Positions 24,120 to 32,683 of a DNA stretch of 64,000 nucleotides are shown in pieces. The DNA is from Cryobacterium sp. SO2 (GTDB lineage: Bacteria > Actinomycetota > Actinomycetes > Actinomycetales > Microbacteriaceae), in NCBI RefSeq assembly GCF_026151165.2, contig NZ_CP117849.1, positions 868,001 through 932,000 of the forward strand, written 5' to 3'. Made by a program: the position numbers and the translations under genes. Position 1 is the stretch's first letter. Every line of letters begins with the position of its first letter. The notes beneath the pieces were generated by a model, which worked only from the letters and a program-made list of their open reading frames with translations, was not told where the DNA came from and ran no database searches.

Positions 24120-25394
24120 CTACGCATCCGCGGGATTGTCAATACTGCATTCGATATCGACGTGGAGTTGTCCACTTCGTACCGAATCGATATGAGGGCC
24201 GACCGCTCGGATCGCCTGCCACGTCTCCGGGTCGACGCGCCGCCGAGGTACGCCCTCGATGACAATCTGGATCGGAAACCGCAACATCTCGCCGATGGCG
24301 TGGCCGCTGGTGCGGCCCAACGGCCCGAACACAAGCGAAACCGTCGGCTCCGCCCCATCCGTGTCGCTGATCAGAAGCCATATTGCCAGAAGAAGGGCGT
24401 CCCGCTGCACCGGGGAGAGCTGGCCGGCCAGCCCGGCGGGGTCGTCGAGGTTCACGGCGGGGCCGAGAAACTCGGACTCGGTGAGCGCGTGGTGCAGCCA
24501 GGTTTCCCGGCGTCCCTCGATGAGATGCAGGCGCAGCTGGGTGGCCAGTGCCGCGGCCGCCGCTGACTTCGCGGCGCTCAACGGCAGGGCGGTGCGGCCT
24601 GTGGCAACGTCATCGAGCAGTGTCTCGGCGTCGAGGTCGATGCGAGCGAGCTCCTCGGACGCCAGCATGCCGACCGCCGACGAGGACTGGGTGACGGTGC
24701 TCTGCACGAGCACCAGGTCGAGTTCGCGCTGCACCATCCGCCGGAAGACGCGCACAACGGATACCCCCAGCAATGGGGGGAAGATGCACAGCCCGATTGT
24801 GAGGATCGCGGGAGCCAGGACCAGCGAATCGGTGCGCGCGGCCGTGAGCGACCCTGCCGCAACGACGGCGCCGAGCACGAGGGTCGCCGCCACGATGTCG
24901 CGTCCGCGCCGCACGGTGACGAGGACGGTGAACAGCGCGCCGACGGCGGCCGCGGCCGTGGGGAAGGTGCCGACGGCATCGCCCCGGCCGTAGCCGGCCA
25001 GGTCGAGACCCACGATGAGTTCGCCGGTGGCCAGAACGGTGAGGAACAACCAGGTGGGCATCCGGTTGGGCAGCCGGTTGATGGCGACCAGGGTGGCGGC
25101 GCCGGCGGCGAGCAGGACCGCCCACGCGACCAGTGTGGGCATCGGGTTCGGGTAGAGCTCCCACTGCACCGCGAAACGCCAGAGCAGGAAGAGGGCGACG
25201 AACGCTCCGCTCAGCGAGACGCCGACGCCGAGGTGGCGACCGCCGAGGCCGGTGCGGTTCGCACGGGTGGTGTCGACGGTGCGCTGGGGCCGGCGGAAGG
25301 TGCGCCGTCTCTCGTCGCGCTGGTCATCGAGCAGCTGCCGGTGGGCTCGTTCGGCGGGGCCGTTGCCGGCCTCCACTGACACGGCTCCGGGCAT
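24120..25394 (-). CDS. Membrane protein resembling a degenerate histidine kinase
   Basis: A 424-residue protein between a histidine kinase and its response regulator. It has about six N-terminal transmembrane segments (GAFVALFLLWRFAVQW to LVLAPAILTIGLCIFPPLLGVSVV), a linker, and a C-terminal cytoplasmic region of about 180 residues. The layout parallels the neighbouring kinase. The helix where the phospho-acceptor HD should be reads VQSTVTQSSSAVGMLASEELARI with no His. The segment LSPVQRDALLLAIWLLISD occupies the N-box position but lacks its Glu and Asn, and no G boxes follow. I infer a catalytically dead partner that modulates the kinase; a separate membrane sensor is the alternative. The ATG overlaps the kinase stop (TGATG). 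Confidence 0.65.
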   Translation of the reverse strand: MPGAVSVEAGNGPAERAHRQLLDDQRDERRRTFRRPQRTVDTTRANRTGLGGRHLGVGVSLSGAFVALFLLWRFAVQWELYPNPMPTLVAWAVLLAAGAATLVAINRLPNRMPTWLFLTVLATGELIVGLDLAGYGRGDAVGTFPTAAAAVGALFTVLVTVRRGRDIVAATLVLGAVVAAGSLTAARTDSLVLAPAILTIGLCIFPPLLGVSVVRVFRRMVQRELDLVLVQSTVTQSSSAVGMLASEELARIDLDAETLLDDVATGRTALPLSAAKSAAAAALATQLRLHLIEGRRETWLHHALTESEFLGPAVNLDDPAGLAGQLSPVQRDALLLAIWLLISDTDGAEPTVSLVFGPLGRTSGHAIGEMLRFPIQIVIEGVPRRRVDPETWQAIRAVGPHIDSVRSGQLHVDIECSIDNPADA

Positions 25395-26563
25395 CACTTG
25401 GGCACCTCGAGGACCACCGTGGTGCCGGACCCGGGGGAGGAGAACAGGCGAGCGCTGCCGCCGACATCGCGCAGCCTGGCCACCACGGATTCGGCGAATC
25501 CGAGCCGTTCGGTGCTGACGGCTGTGAGATCGAAGCCCTTGCCGGCATCCGTGACCATGGCACGCACCGTGGTGTCGTCGTCGGAGATCGTGACGTCGGC
25601 GCGGGTGACGCCGGAGTGCCGGCGGACGTTCTCCAGGCACTCGCCCAGGGCCAGCAGGAACGAATCGAGCACGTCGCTGGGCAGCAGCACCTGGCCGCTG
25701 CCGTGCCAGTCCACCTCGAGGCCCATCCGGCCGAAGCGTTGCTTGACCGACTCCAGGGTGCTGCCCAGGGTCGACGTGCTCGCCGGCTCAAGGGTGTACA
25801 CGCCGGAGCGGCTGGGGGTGGGCAGTCCGCCCAGCCGCAGCTGGCGCAGCAGCCGGGCGTCGTCGCCGGACTGCTGCCGGAGGGCGGCCGGGCTCACTCC
25901 GACACCGGAGTGCGCGAGCAGGGTGAGGGTGGCCAGGACGGTGTCGTGCAGCAGCCTGGCACCCTGCCGGCGTTGTGCCTCCAGCTCGCTGGCGTGCCGT
26001 TCGGCCTGGTGGGCCCGGCCGATCGCCGCGATGCGCTGCAGCACGCGGGGGACGCTCTGGGCGATCCACCAGCCGCCCAGCGACAGCGCCGCCCAGCCGC
26101 ACACGGTGAGGGCGAGGGGCAGCACAGAGCCGCCGGCCGAGATCGTGACCAGGGAGACGCTGGCCACCGTGATGCCGAAGGAGGCGAAGAGCACGATCTG
26201 GCGGCGCGGCCCGACGACCAGGACGGGGGCGACGCAGCTGACCATCGCGGCGGCGACACTGCCGATGACGGCTTCCTCGACCACGTTGAGGCCGATCTGC
26301 GCCGTCGACATGAGCCCGACGAGGAGCACGATGGCGGTGCCCAGCACCACGATCGGTACGATCCAGCGGATGGCGCCGGTGCGGCCGAGCAGATACTGGC
26401 AGCCGAGGATCAGCAGCGTCAGCGGCACGACCACCAGGACCACCGGCACCCTGACACCGCCGGGAACCGCGAGGTAGGCGAGCGTCGTCACCGATCCTGC
26501 CGCGCCGGTCACCCGGGCGGCCCGGCGAAGGACGCGGTCTCGCTCTTTGGCGATGCGTGGCAT
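25394..26563 (-). CDS. Sensor histidine kinase, NarX/DesK-like
   Basis: A 389-residue membrane kinase. About six transmembrane segments fill the first 160 residues. The DHp motif RLLHDTVLATLTLLAHSG carries the phospho-acceptor His near residue 203. The ATPase domain has N-box ALGECLENVRRHSG, G1 VTDAGKGFD and a G2-like SSPGSGTTVVLEVP. There is no recognisable extracellular sensor domain, so the membrane bundle itself probably senses. GAGGAG lies about 9 nt before the ATG. It is translationally coupled to the degenerate kinase-like gene, and the LuxR-type regulator follows in the same operon. Confidence 0.92.
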   Translation of the reverse strand: MPRIAKERDRVLRRAARVTGAAGSVTTLAYLAVPGGVRVPVVLVVVPLTLLILGCQYLLGRTGAIRWIVPIVVLGTAIVLLVGLMSTAQIGLNVVEEAVIGSVAAAMVSCVAPVLVVGPRRQIVLFASFGITVASVSLVTISAGGSVLPLALTVCGWAALSLGGWWIAQSVPRVLQRIAAIGRAHQAERHASELEAQRRQGARLLHDTVLATLTLLAHSGVGVSPAALRQQSGDDARLLRQLRLGGLPTPSRSGVYTLEPASTSTLGSTLESVKQRFGRMGLEVDWHGSGQVLLPSDVLDSFLLALGECLENVRRHSGVTRADVTISDDDTTVRAMVTDAGKGFDLTAVSTERLGFAESVVARLRDVGGSARLFSSPGSGTTVVLEVPK

Positions 26564-26617
26564 GGATGCTGGCTCCTCGTGAGTGCTCTAACAGCACCCT
26601 AGCGGCCTCGTTGTCTT

Positions 26618-27283
26618 TTAGACCGGTTGACTAGGACTTTTGGTTCGCAGTATGCCCACAAGGACCAGCCCGCTGGTGAGAGCCATGCCGACCGCCATGA
26701 GGACCCCGGCGAGCATGCCGATCAGCAGGACGACGGCGGCCGATTGGCCAGGTTGCCACAGCGGAGTCGCGACAGCGAAAAAGACCGCCAGTCCGGCGCA
26801 CCAGGCCGCCGCGCTGCCGGCGATCCACCAGCCGGCGGCCCGCCGGTGCCTCTTCAGCTCCGTCCACTGGGCGATGCCGATGCTGGTGAGCAGCAGCACC
26901 CCGGCGGCCAGACCGACGCCGAGTTGTGCGGGTGCCGGCCAGCGCTGCCAGACATCGGCCCATTCGGCCGGCAGCAGGCCGATGAACCACGCCACCGAGG
27001 CGCCGATGGCGGTGGCGCCCACCCAGCGGGACCTGGACAGCGCGGGTATCCGGCTGCGGAGCACCGTCGCCTGGGTCCAGCCCAGAACTGTTCCCTCCAG
27101 CGCCCCGGCGAGGATCAGCGCCGGAACCCGGACGGGCGCGTCGCCGAAAGCCAGCTGGGCCAGCGCGGGGGCGAGGAAGCCGACACTCTCGCCGAGACTG
27201 ACCCAGAAGAGCCAGTACCGCAGGAACCTGTCGTCGGGGTGCGGGCGGACCGCGGAGGCTGCGCCCTGCCTATCGACCGTCAT
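26618..27283 (-). CDS. Uncharacterised membrane protein
   Basis: A 221-residue protein with about six hydrophobic segments, among them FLRYWLFWVSLGESVGFLAPALAQL, WVGATAIGASVAWFIGLLP, LGVGLAAGVLLLTSIGIAQW and SAAVVLLIGMLAGVLMAVGMALTSGLVLVGIL. I recognise no family. The ATG at 27283 (or 27292, which adds MRP) overlaps the end of the DUF4389 gene, so the two are coupled. A role in the same envelope function as that gene is the only contextual clue. Confidence 0.75.
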   Translation of the reverse strand: MTVDRQGAASAVRPHPDDRFLRYWLFWVSLGESVGFLAPALAQLAFGDAPVRVPALILAGALEGTVLGWTQATVLRSRIPALSRSRWVGATAIGASVAWFIGLLPAEWADVWQRWPAPAQLGVGLAAGVLLLTSIGIAQWTELKRHRRAAGWWIAGSAAAWCAGLAVFFAVATPLWQPGQSAAVVLLIGMLAGVLMAVGMALTSGLVLVGILRTKSPSQPV

Positions 27284-28697
27284 GGGGCGCAACGATAGTG
27301 CCGGGGTCGACCGGTCCCTGGTCCAGCCGGAACGGCGGGTACTCGTCGCGCATCAGGGCCGTGTAGACGATCACCCGGTAGACCCAGCGATTGAGGCCGA
27401 GGATGAAGTTGAAGAGACCGCGCCGGTACCGCCCGCTGAACAGCAGGATCACGGCGGCGATGAGCACGAGCAGCCCGAGGAGGGAGAAGCCGGTGGTCCT
27501 GGTCCAACCGTCGGCCGTGCTCCGTGTCCAGGCCTGCGTGCCGCCCGTGATGATCGCCACGATGAGCAGGTGCGGGATCGCCAGGAGCCACCACTTCACC
27601 AGCACCAGCCCGTGTGAGAGCCGCTCGGGGTAGTCCACTTCGAAGTCTGCGGGGTAGTCGGTGGCAGCGAGGCTGAACGGCGGGTACCTGTCGGTGCCGA
27701 GCGCGGAGTACGCGTAGAAGCCCACCCGCCAGTTCCAGCGCAGCACGCCCACGTTGTAGTTGAAGATGGCACGCGGGTACCGGCCGGTGAAGAGGATGGC
27801 GAAGCCGGCCACGATCGTGCTCACCGCGAAACCGACCCAGAGGAAGAACAGCACGATCACGTGTGGGATCACCAGAATCCACTTGACCAGCCAGAGCGCC
27901 CGCGACAGGTCGGGGTCCAGTCCGCCGTTCAGCCGGGCGGGGTAGTCGGCGCCCGGCCGGTCGGGGTCAGTCGGCACGGCCGGCACAGCCGGTGCGGCCG
28001 GTCCGGTGCGGCTCGACGGCGCCGGCCCTCCGCGGCCCAGCCCGATGACGCCCAGCACCACCAGCACCAGTCCGATGATCAGGGTGAGGATGCCGATCGC
28101 CAACAGCACCGCCGCGGCGGGAGCCAGCAGCCCACTGCGCACCCCGGCGCGGAGCTCGACGTCGACGGGGCGGCTGGCATCGGCGTTCATCACCACGACG
28201 GCCCATGAGCCGGGCTGCACCTGCCAGGTGATGTCCTGGGTGCCCGGCCCGGCCGCCGACGCCACCCAGATGTCCTGCTGCGCCGGTGCCGCGGGGCGCT
28301 CCGACCCCGCGATGTCCCTGTACCGCACCCGGAACGGGTTGGTCTGGATGCTGCGCACCTCGGAGTGGGCGACTCCGGCGAGGTAGTCGTCGACATCGGC
28401 TTGCGGGGCGATCCCGATGAACACCGCGGCAGAGTCGGAGCCCGTCGCCTCCAGCCTGATCCTGGCGATGTCCAGGTTGAGCGGGGCCGGGGTGTCTGTG
28501 CTGGTGACCGGTCCGAGGGGCGGGCTGGTGAGGGCATAGCTCTCTGTCGCGAACGACGCGGAGCGGCTGGTGAAGTAGCCGTTCTGGCCCTGGGCCCCAT
28601 TGGCTATCGCTGCGATTGTGCCGACCGTGACAAGCCCGACACCGAGCAGAGTAAGGATTGTGCCGATCAGCAGCATGATCAGGGGGCCGGGTTTCAT
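27270..28697 (-). CDS. DUF4389-domain membrane protein
   Basis: A 475-residue protein. An N-terminal membrane anchor (LIMLLIGTILTLLGVGLVTVGTIAAI) is followed by an extracytoplasmic beta-rich domain of about 150 residues, another helix (LLAIGILTLIIGLVLVVLGVIGL), and two DUF4389 units. Each unit has the pattern YP.RL..GL...LVKW.L.IPH followed by FSGRYRRGLFNF or FTGRYPRAIFNYNVGVLRWNWRV and a YPPF motif. The function of DUF4389 proteins is unknown. AAAGGA lies 9 nt before the ATG. It overlaps the next membrane-protein gene by 14 bp. Confidence 0.87.
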   Translation of the reverse strand: MKPGPLIMLLIGTILTLLGVGLVTVGTIAAIANGAQGQNGYFTSRSASFATESYALTSPPLGPVTSTDTPAPLNLDIARIRLEATGSDSAAVFIGIAPQADVDDYLAGVAHSEVRSIQTNPFRVRYRDIAGSERPAAPAQQDIWVASAAGPGTQDITWQVQPGSWAVVVMNADASRPVDVELRAGVRSGLLAPAAAVLLAIGILTLIIGLVLVVLGVIGLGRGGPAPSSRTGPAAPAVPAVPTDPDRPGADYPARLNGGLDPDLSRALWLVKWILVIPHVIVLFFLWVGFAVSTIVAGFAILFTGRYPRAIFNYNVGVLRWNWRVGFYAYSALGTDRYPPFSLAATDYPADFEVDYPERLSHGLVLVKWWLLAIPHLLIVAIITGGTQAWTRSTADGWTRTTGFSLLGLLVLIAAVILLFSGRYRRGLFNFILGLNRWVYRVIVYTALMRDEYPPFRLDQGPVDPGTIVAPHDGR

Positions 28698-28792
28698 GAC
28701 GACGGATCCTTTCCGCGCGGGCCGAATTCACTCAGACTTCTCCCGAACAGCGCTGCTGTCAACCCGCCGCCGTCGCACCGCCGGCAGCCTGG

Positions 28793-30007
28793 TCAGTCGA
28801 GCAGCCGCCGCAACTGTGCGCCGATGGCCGCGTTCTCGATCAGGAATCCGTCGTGGCCGTAACCGGACTCGAGCACGACGGGCGTGCCGGGCACCGGCCC
28901 GACACCGAGCGCGTGCGGCACTCCCGCCGCGATGACCCGCTGTCCCTCGACGGGGAACAACCTGTCGCTGTCGATGCCGACAACGAGGGTGCGCGCCTGG
29001 ATGCGCCCCAGGGCTGCCGCGACCCCGCCGCGGCCTCGGCCGATGTCGTGCGAATTCATCGATTCGACCAGGGTGATGTAACTGTTCGCGTCGAACCGGC
29101 GGGTGAACTTGTTGCCGTGGAAGTCGAGGTACGACTCGACGGCGAACCGGCCGTTTCCGCCGAGCGGGCTGATGTCGCTCTGCCAGCTGCGTTCGAAGCG
29201 CACATTGAGCTCGGAGGGGCTGCGGTAGTTCAGCAGCGCCATCCGCCGGGCCAGGGCCAGGCCGCGGCTCGGGCCGTCGCCGGGATCGGCGTCGTAGTAG
29301 TCACCCGCCCGGAACAACGGGTCGGTGCGGATGGCCTCGATCTGCACCGAGTTGAGGGCGACCTGATCGGCGGTGGTGACCGGCGGAGCGGCCAGGACGC
29401 CCAGCCGGGCGACCCGGTCGGGCTGGTCGATGCCCCATTCGAGCACGTGCATGCCGCCCATCGACCCGCCGATGATGGCGGCCCACCGGTCGATGCCGAG
29501 CCGGTCGCTGAACGCGACCTGCGCGGCGACCTGGTCGCGGATGGTCAGGTACGGGAACCGGGGCCCCCACTCGGAGCCGTCCGGGGCGAGGGAACCCGGC
29601 CCGGTGCTGCCCTGGCAGCCGCCGAGCATGTTCGGCGCGACCACGAACCAGCGGTCGGTGTCGATGGCCAGGCCGGGACCGACGATGCCGCTCCACCAAC
29701 CGGCGGTCGGATGCCCCGGCCCGGACGCGCCGACCAGGTGACTGTCTCCGGTGAGGGCGTGCAGCACGAGCACGGCGTTGTCACCCGCGGGGGAGAGCTC
29801 ACCCCAGGTCTCATAGGCGATCCGCGCCGCGCCGAGGCGACCGCCCGCCTCCAGGTCCAGGGCCCCGATGTCGAGGAAACGGCGCGCCCCGACGGGGTCA
29901 CCGTCCCGCCATCCGCCCGTCACGGGCGGTTTGCCCAGCAGCGAGCGCACCTGTGCGTCAGTGACGAAGGTGGACGGGACGGTGTCCTCGGAGAATTGCC
30001 ATTCCAT
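28793..30007 (-). CDS. metX: Homoserine O-acetyltransferase
   Basis: A 404-residue alpha/beta hydrolase-fold enzyme that activates homoserine with acetyl-CoA in methionine synthesis. The nucleophile elbow is IIGGSMGGMHVLEW with the catalytic Ser. LVVGIDSDRLFPVEGQ holds the catalytic Asp and SGYGHDGFLIE the catalytic His. The N-terminal LVLHALTGDSHLVGASGPGHPTAGWW and VVAPNMLGGCQGSTGPGS segments are classic for MetX. It lies 58 bp downstream of metY and follows GGAG. Some MetX-like enzymes use succinyl-CoA, but the actinobacterial branch acetylates. Confidence 0.95.
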   Translation of the reverse strand: MEWQFSEDTVPSTFVTDAQVRSLLGKPPVTGGWRDGDPVGARRFLDIGALDLEAGGRLGAARIAYETWGELSPAGDNAVLVLHALTGDSHLVGASGPGHPTAGWWSGIVGPGLAIDTDRWFVVAPNMLGGCQGSTGPGSLAPDGSEWGPRFPYLTIRDQVAAQVAFSDRLGIDRWAAIIGGSMGGMHVLEWGIDQPDRVARLGVLAAPPVTTADQVALNSVQIEAIRTDPLFRAGDYYDADPGDGPSRGLALARRMALLNYRSPSELNVRFERSWQSDISPLGGNGRFAVESYLDFHGNKFTRRFDANSYITLVESMNSHDIGRGRGGVAAALGRIQARTLVVGIDSDRLFPVEGQRVIAAGVPHALGVGPVPGTPVVLESGYGHDGFLIENAAIGAQLRRLLD

Positions 30008-30065
30008 ACGGCTCCATTGTGGCCAGTAATGCTGCGGAGCCGGGGTTTGTTACGTCACACAGCCG

Positions 30066-31394
30066 CTACGCGTTCGCGCGGGACGCGGCGACCACGGCTC
30101 TGGCGGCCGCGAGGCCGGCCTCGAGGTCGGCCGTGAGGTCGGCGAGGTTCTCGATGCCCACCGAGAGCCGCACCAGGCCCGGCGTCACACCGGCGGTGAG
30201 CTGCTGCTCCGGCGTGAGCTGCGCGTGCGTGGTGGAGGCCGGGTGGATCACCAGCGAGCGCACGTCGCCGATGTTGGCCAGGTGGCTGAACAGCGTGAGG
30301 TTGTCCACCAGCGCGCGGCCGGCATCCACCCCGCCCTTGAGCTCGAACGAGAGCACGGCGCCGACGCCCAGCGGGGCGTACTTGTTGGCCGCGGCGTACC
30401 AGGGGCTGGACGGCAGGCCGGCGTAGTTGACCGACGCGATGTCGGGGTGGTTCTCGAGGAACTCGGCGATCGCCTGCGCGTTGGACACGTGCCTCTCGAG
30501 GCGGAGGCTCAGCGTCTCGATGCCCTGGATGAGCTGCCAGGCGCTCGCCGGGGCGATGGCGCTGCCCAGGTCGCGCAGCAGCTGCACGCGGGCCTTGATG
30601 ATGTAGGCGAGGGCGTCGCCGACCGCGGTGGTGTAGCTGGCGCCGTGGTACGACGGGTCGGGTTCGGTGAGCCCCGGGAACTTCTCGACGTTGGCCGACC
30701 ACTCGAACAGGCCGCCGTCGACGACCACGCCGCCGATGATCGTGCCGTGGCCGCCGAGGAACTTGGTGGCCGAGTGCACGACGATGTCGGCCCCGTGCTC
30801 GAACGGGCGGATCAGGTAGGGCGTCGCGATGGTGTTGTCGACGATGAGCGGCACCCCGTTGGTGTGCGCGACCTCGGCGACGAGCGCGATGTCGAGGACG
30901 TTGATCTTGGGGTTGCCGATGGTCTCGGCGAAGAACAGCTTGGTGTTGGGCCGCACCGCGCGCGCCCACTCGGCCGCGTCGTCCTGGTCCTCGACGAAGG
31001 TGGTCTCGATGCCGAGCTTGGCGAGGGTGTACTTGAAGAGGTTGTACGTGCCGCCGTAGATCGAGCTGGACGACACGATGTGGTCGCCGGCCTGGGCGAT
31101 GTTGAGCACGGCGAAGGTCGACGCCGCCTGGCCACTGGCCACCAGCAGCGCGCCGGTGCCGCCCTCGAGCGCGGCGACGCGCTCCTCGACCACGGCCTGG
31201 GTCGGGTTCTGGATGCGGGTGTAGATGTTGCCGAATTCGGCCAGCGCGAACAGGTTCTGGGCGTGCTCTGCGCTGTTGAAGACGTAGGAGGTGGTCTGGT
31301 AGATCGGCGTGGCCCGCGCGTTGGTGACGGGGTCGGGGCGGGCCCCGGAGTGGACCTGCTTGGTTTCGAACTTCCAGTCTGCGGAATCGCTCAT
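30066..31394 (-). CDS. metY: O-acetylhomoserine sulfhydrylase
   Basis: A 442-residue PLP enzyme that makes homocysteine directly from O-acetylhomoserine and sulfide. The PLP lysine lies in VVHSATKFLGGHGTIIGG. The N-terminus FETKQVHSGARPDPVTNARATPIYQTTSYVF and the region LFALAEFGNIYTRIQNPTQAVVEERVAALEGGTGALLVASGQAA mark the Cys/Met PLP family, and the length (430-445) fits MetY rather than MetB (about 390). It heads metY-metX. A likely promoter and a leader with two hairpins lie upstream, so sulfur- or methionine-responsive control is plausible, though no known riboswitch is recognised. Confidence 0.95.
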   Translation of the reverse strand: MSDSADWKFETKQVHSGARPDPVTNARATPIYQTTSYVFNSAEHAQNLFALAEFGNIYTRIQNPTQAVVEERVAALEGGTGALLVASGQAASTFAVLNIAQAGDHIVSSSSIYGGTYNLFKYTLAKLGIETTFVEDQDDAAEWARAVRPNTKLFFAETIGNPKINVLDIALVAEVAHTNGVPLIVDNTIATPYLIRPFEHGADIVVHSATKFLGGHGTIIGGVVVDGGLFEWSANVEKFPGLTEPDPSYHGASYTTAVGDALAYIIKARVQLLRDLGSAIAPASAWQLIQGIETLSLRLERHVSNAQAIAEFLENHPDIASVNYAGLPSSPWYAAANKYAPLGVGAVLSFELKGGVDAGRALVDNLTLFSHLANIGDVRSLVIHPASTTHAQLTPEQQLTAGVTPGLVRLSVGIENLADLTADLEAGLAAARAVVAASRANA

Positions 31395-31417
31395 GGGTCG
31401 GTCTCCCTGTTCGTGCC

Positions 31418-31464
31418 CGGGGTGGCTGCCCCGAGTGATTTACGGTGCGGAGCTGACCGCTCCG
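31418..31464 (-). promoter_or_regulatory. Two hairpins in the metY leader
   Basis: On the minus strand, CGGAGC and GCTCCG form a 6-bp stem with a 5-nt loop (31448-31464), and CGGGG and CCCCG a second stem (31418-31433) that ends about 10 nt before the GGGAG ribosome-binding site. The order would allow attenuation or control of translation, but the sequence does not match the SAM riboswitch classes I can recall. Confidence 0.3.
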
Positions 31465-31477
31465 TCTCTCTGCAGCA

Positions 31478-31506
31478 ACCATAGGCAGCACAGCCGGAGC
31501 CGACAA
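31478..31506 (-). promoter_or_regulatory. Promoter of metY-metX
   Basis: On the minus strand TTGTCG (31506-31501) and TATGGT (31483-31478) are separated by 17 bp, the standard spacing for the housekeeping sigma factor. Initiation near 31471 gives a leader of about 77 nt. Confidence 0.5.
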
Positions 31507-31553
31507 CGGTGTGTGCAACACGGCGTCATCTGTTGGGCGCCTCAGCGGCTCGG

Positions 31554-32654
31554 CTACGGTTTGGCAGGTCCGTGCGGCAAAACAATGGTGCCCGTGTGGG
31601 TCGACGGTTCCTGCCGGAACAGCCACCGCAGCCTCGGTTCCACCAAGGGCCTGAAGACCCGTTTCACCACCGGGAGCGAGAGCAGCACCGAGATGCCGAT
31701 GGCCAGCAGGATGATGGCCGGGAGCACCCAGACCGGCTGGGGCCCGTCGAGCACCCCGGTTTCCCGCAGCGGATAGAGCAGGAAGGTGTGCAGCAGGTAG
31801 ATGTACATGGTGGCGGCGCCGAGCGGCGTGAACCAGGTGGCCCGGCGCGGCATCAGCATGAGGAAGGCCAGGATGAATCCGAACGAGGCGAGCATCAGGC
31901 CCAGCCGGATGACGCCGGCCCAGAATTCGTTGTAGCCGAACTGCCAGTAGGCCTCGTCGTAGAGCGTGAAACTGCGCAGCCGCAGGTCCCGCACGCCGAC
32001 GATGTTCACGCCGATGCCCAGCGCCAAGGCGCCGAAGAGGGTGATGGCACCCGCCCGCCACCGCCAGACCAGGGCTGGAGACAGGTGCATCCAGGCGGCG
32101 GTGAGCGGCCACTGCCGCAGCTTCCAGCCGAACACGAAGAACGGCAGCAGCCCGAGGGTGCGCGACAGCGAGAAGGTGCTGTCGATGTCGCCGACGTAGC
32201 CGGCGCCCACCGAGATGGCGATGCTGATCAGCAGCGGGTAGCGCATCAGCACCAGGTAGGGCAGCGCGACCCGCCAGATCGCCAGGGCGATCAGGAACCA
32301 GAGCGTCCAGGACGGGCTGGAGTAGTCCACCTGCAGGGGGCCGCCGAGTCCCCAGGTGATGAGGGTCCAGATGCTCTCGAAGATCAGGTACGGGAAGATG
32401 ACGTCGGTGACCAGCCGGTGCATCTGGCGCGGGCCGGGCGGCCCCGACTTGGCGAAGTAGCCGCTGACAGCCACGAACACCGGCACGTGGAACGCGTAGA
32501 TGAACAGGTAGACGCCGTAGGCGGTGTCGGATTCGCCGATCAGCTTCAGGATCGCGTGACCGATCACCATGAGCGTGATGGCGATCCAGCGGGCGTTGTC
32601 CCAGAGGGGAACGCGGCGCTTGTGCTTGTGGGGTGCGTCGGTTGGCGAACTCAT
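31554..32654 (-). CDS. Acyltransferase family 3 membrane protein
   Basis: A 366-residue protein with about ten transmembrane helices, of the AT3 (OafA/YrhL, Fnt-like) group that acylates surface glycans or lipids. The N-terminal RRVPLWDNARWIAITLMVIGHAILKLI matches the R/D-x-R-x-x-A...GH core of the family. FAFHVPVF-type IYAFHVPVFVAVSGYFA and LWFLIALAIWRVALPYL follow. There is no C-terminal SGNH domain. I choose the ATG at 32654, which has GGAG at 10 nt; ATGs at 32660 and 32684 would put the site on top of the codon or upstream of it. It is divergent from an SDR gene with overlapping -10 elements. Confidence 0.83.
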   Translation of the reverse strand: MSSPTDAPHKHKRRVPLWDNARWIAITLMVIGHAILKLIGESDTAYGVYLFIYAFHVPVFVAVSGYFAKSGPPGPRQMHRLVTDVIFPYLIFESIWTLITWGLGGPLQVDYSSPSWTLWFLIALAIWRVALPYLVLMRYPLLISIAISVGAGYVGDIDSTFSLSRTLGLLPFFVFGWKLRQWPLTAAWMHLSPALVWRWRAGAITLFGALALGIGVNIVGVRDLRLRSFTLYDEAYWQFGYNEFWAGVIRLGLMLASFGFILAFLMLMPRRATWFTPLGAATMYIYLLHTFLLYPLRETGVLDGPQPVWVLPAIILLAIGISVLLSLPVVKRVFRPLVEPRLRWLFRQEPSTHTGTIVLPHGPAKP

Positions 32655-32671
32655 CGGGTCCATTCTCCGGG

Positions 32672-32678
32672 CAGAATA
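32672..32678. promoter_or_regulatory. Overlapping divergent -10 elements (acyltransferase / SDR)
   Basis: CAGAAT (32672-32677, plus) lies 6 nt before the SDR ATG. The same bases read on the minus strand give TATTCT (32678-32673), upstream of the acyltransferase. One symmetrical 7-mer may therefore serve as -10 in both directions. Confidence 0.4.
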
Positions 32679-32683
32679 GGGCA

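Noticed and set aside
28698..28792. A gene or structured RNA in the gap between metX and the DUF4389 gene.
   Set aside because: Only 95 bp, with no ribosome-binding site plus ORF and no stable hairpin visible.
31395..31480. SAM-I or SAM-IV riboswitch before metY.
   Set aside because: Neither the SAM-I kink-turn/core nor the conserved SAM-IV segments can be found; only two simple hairpins are present.
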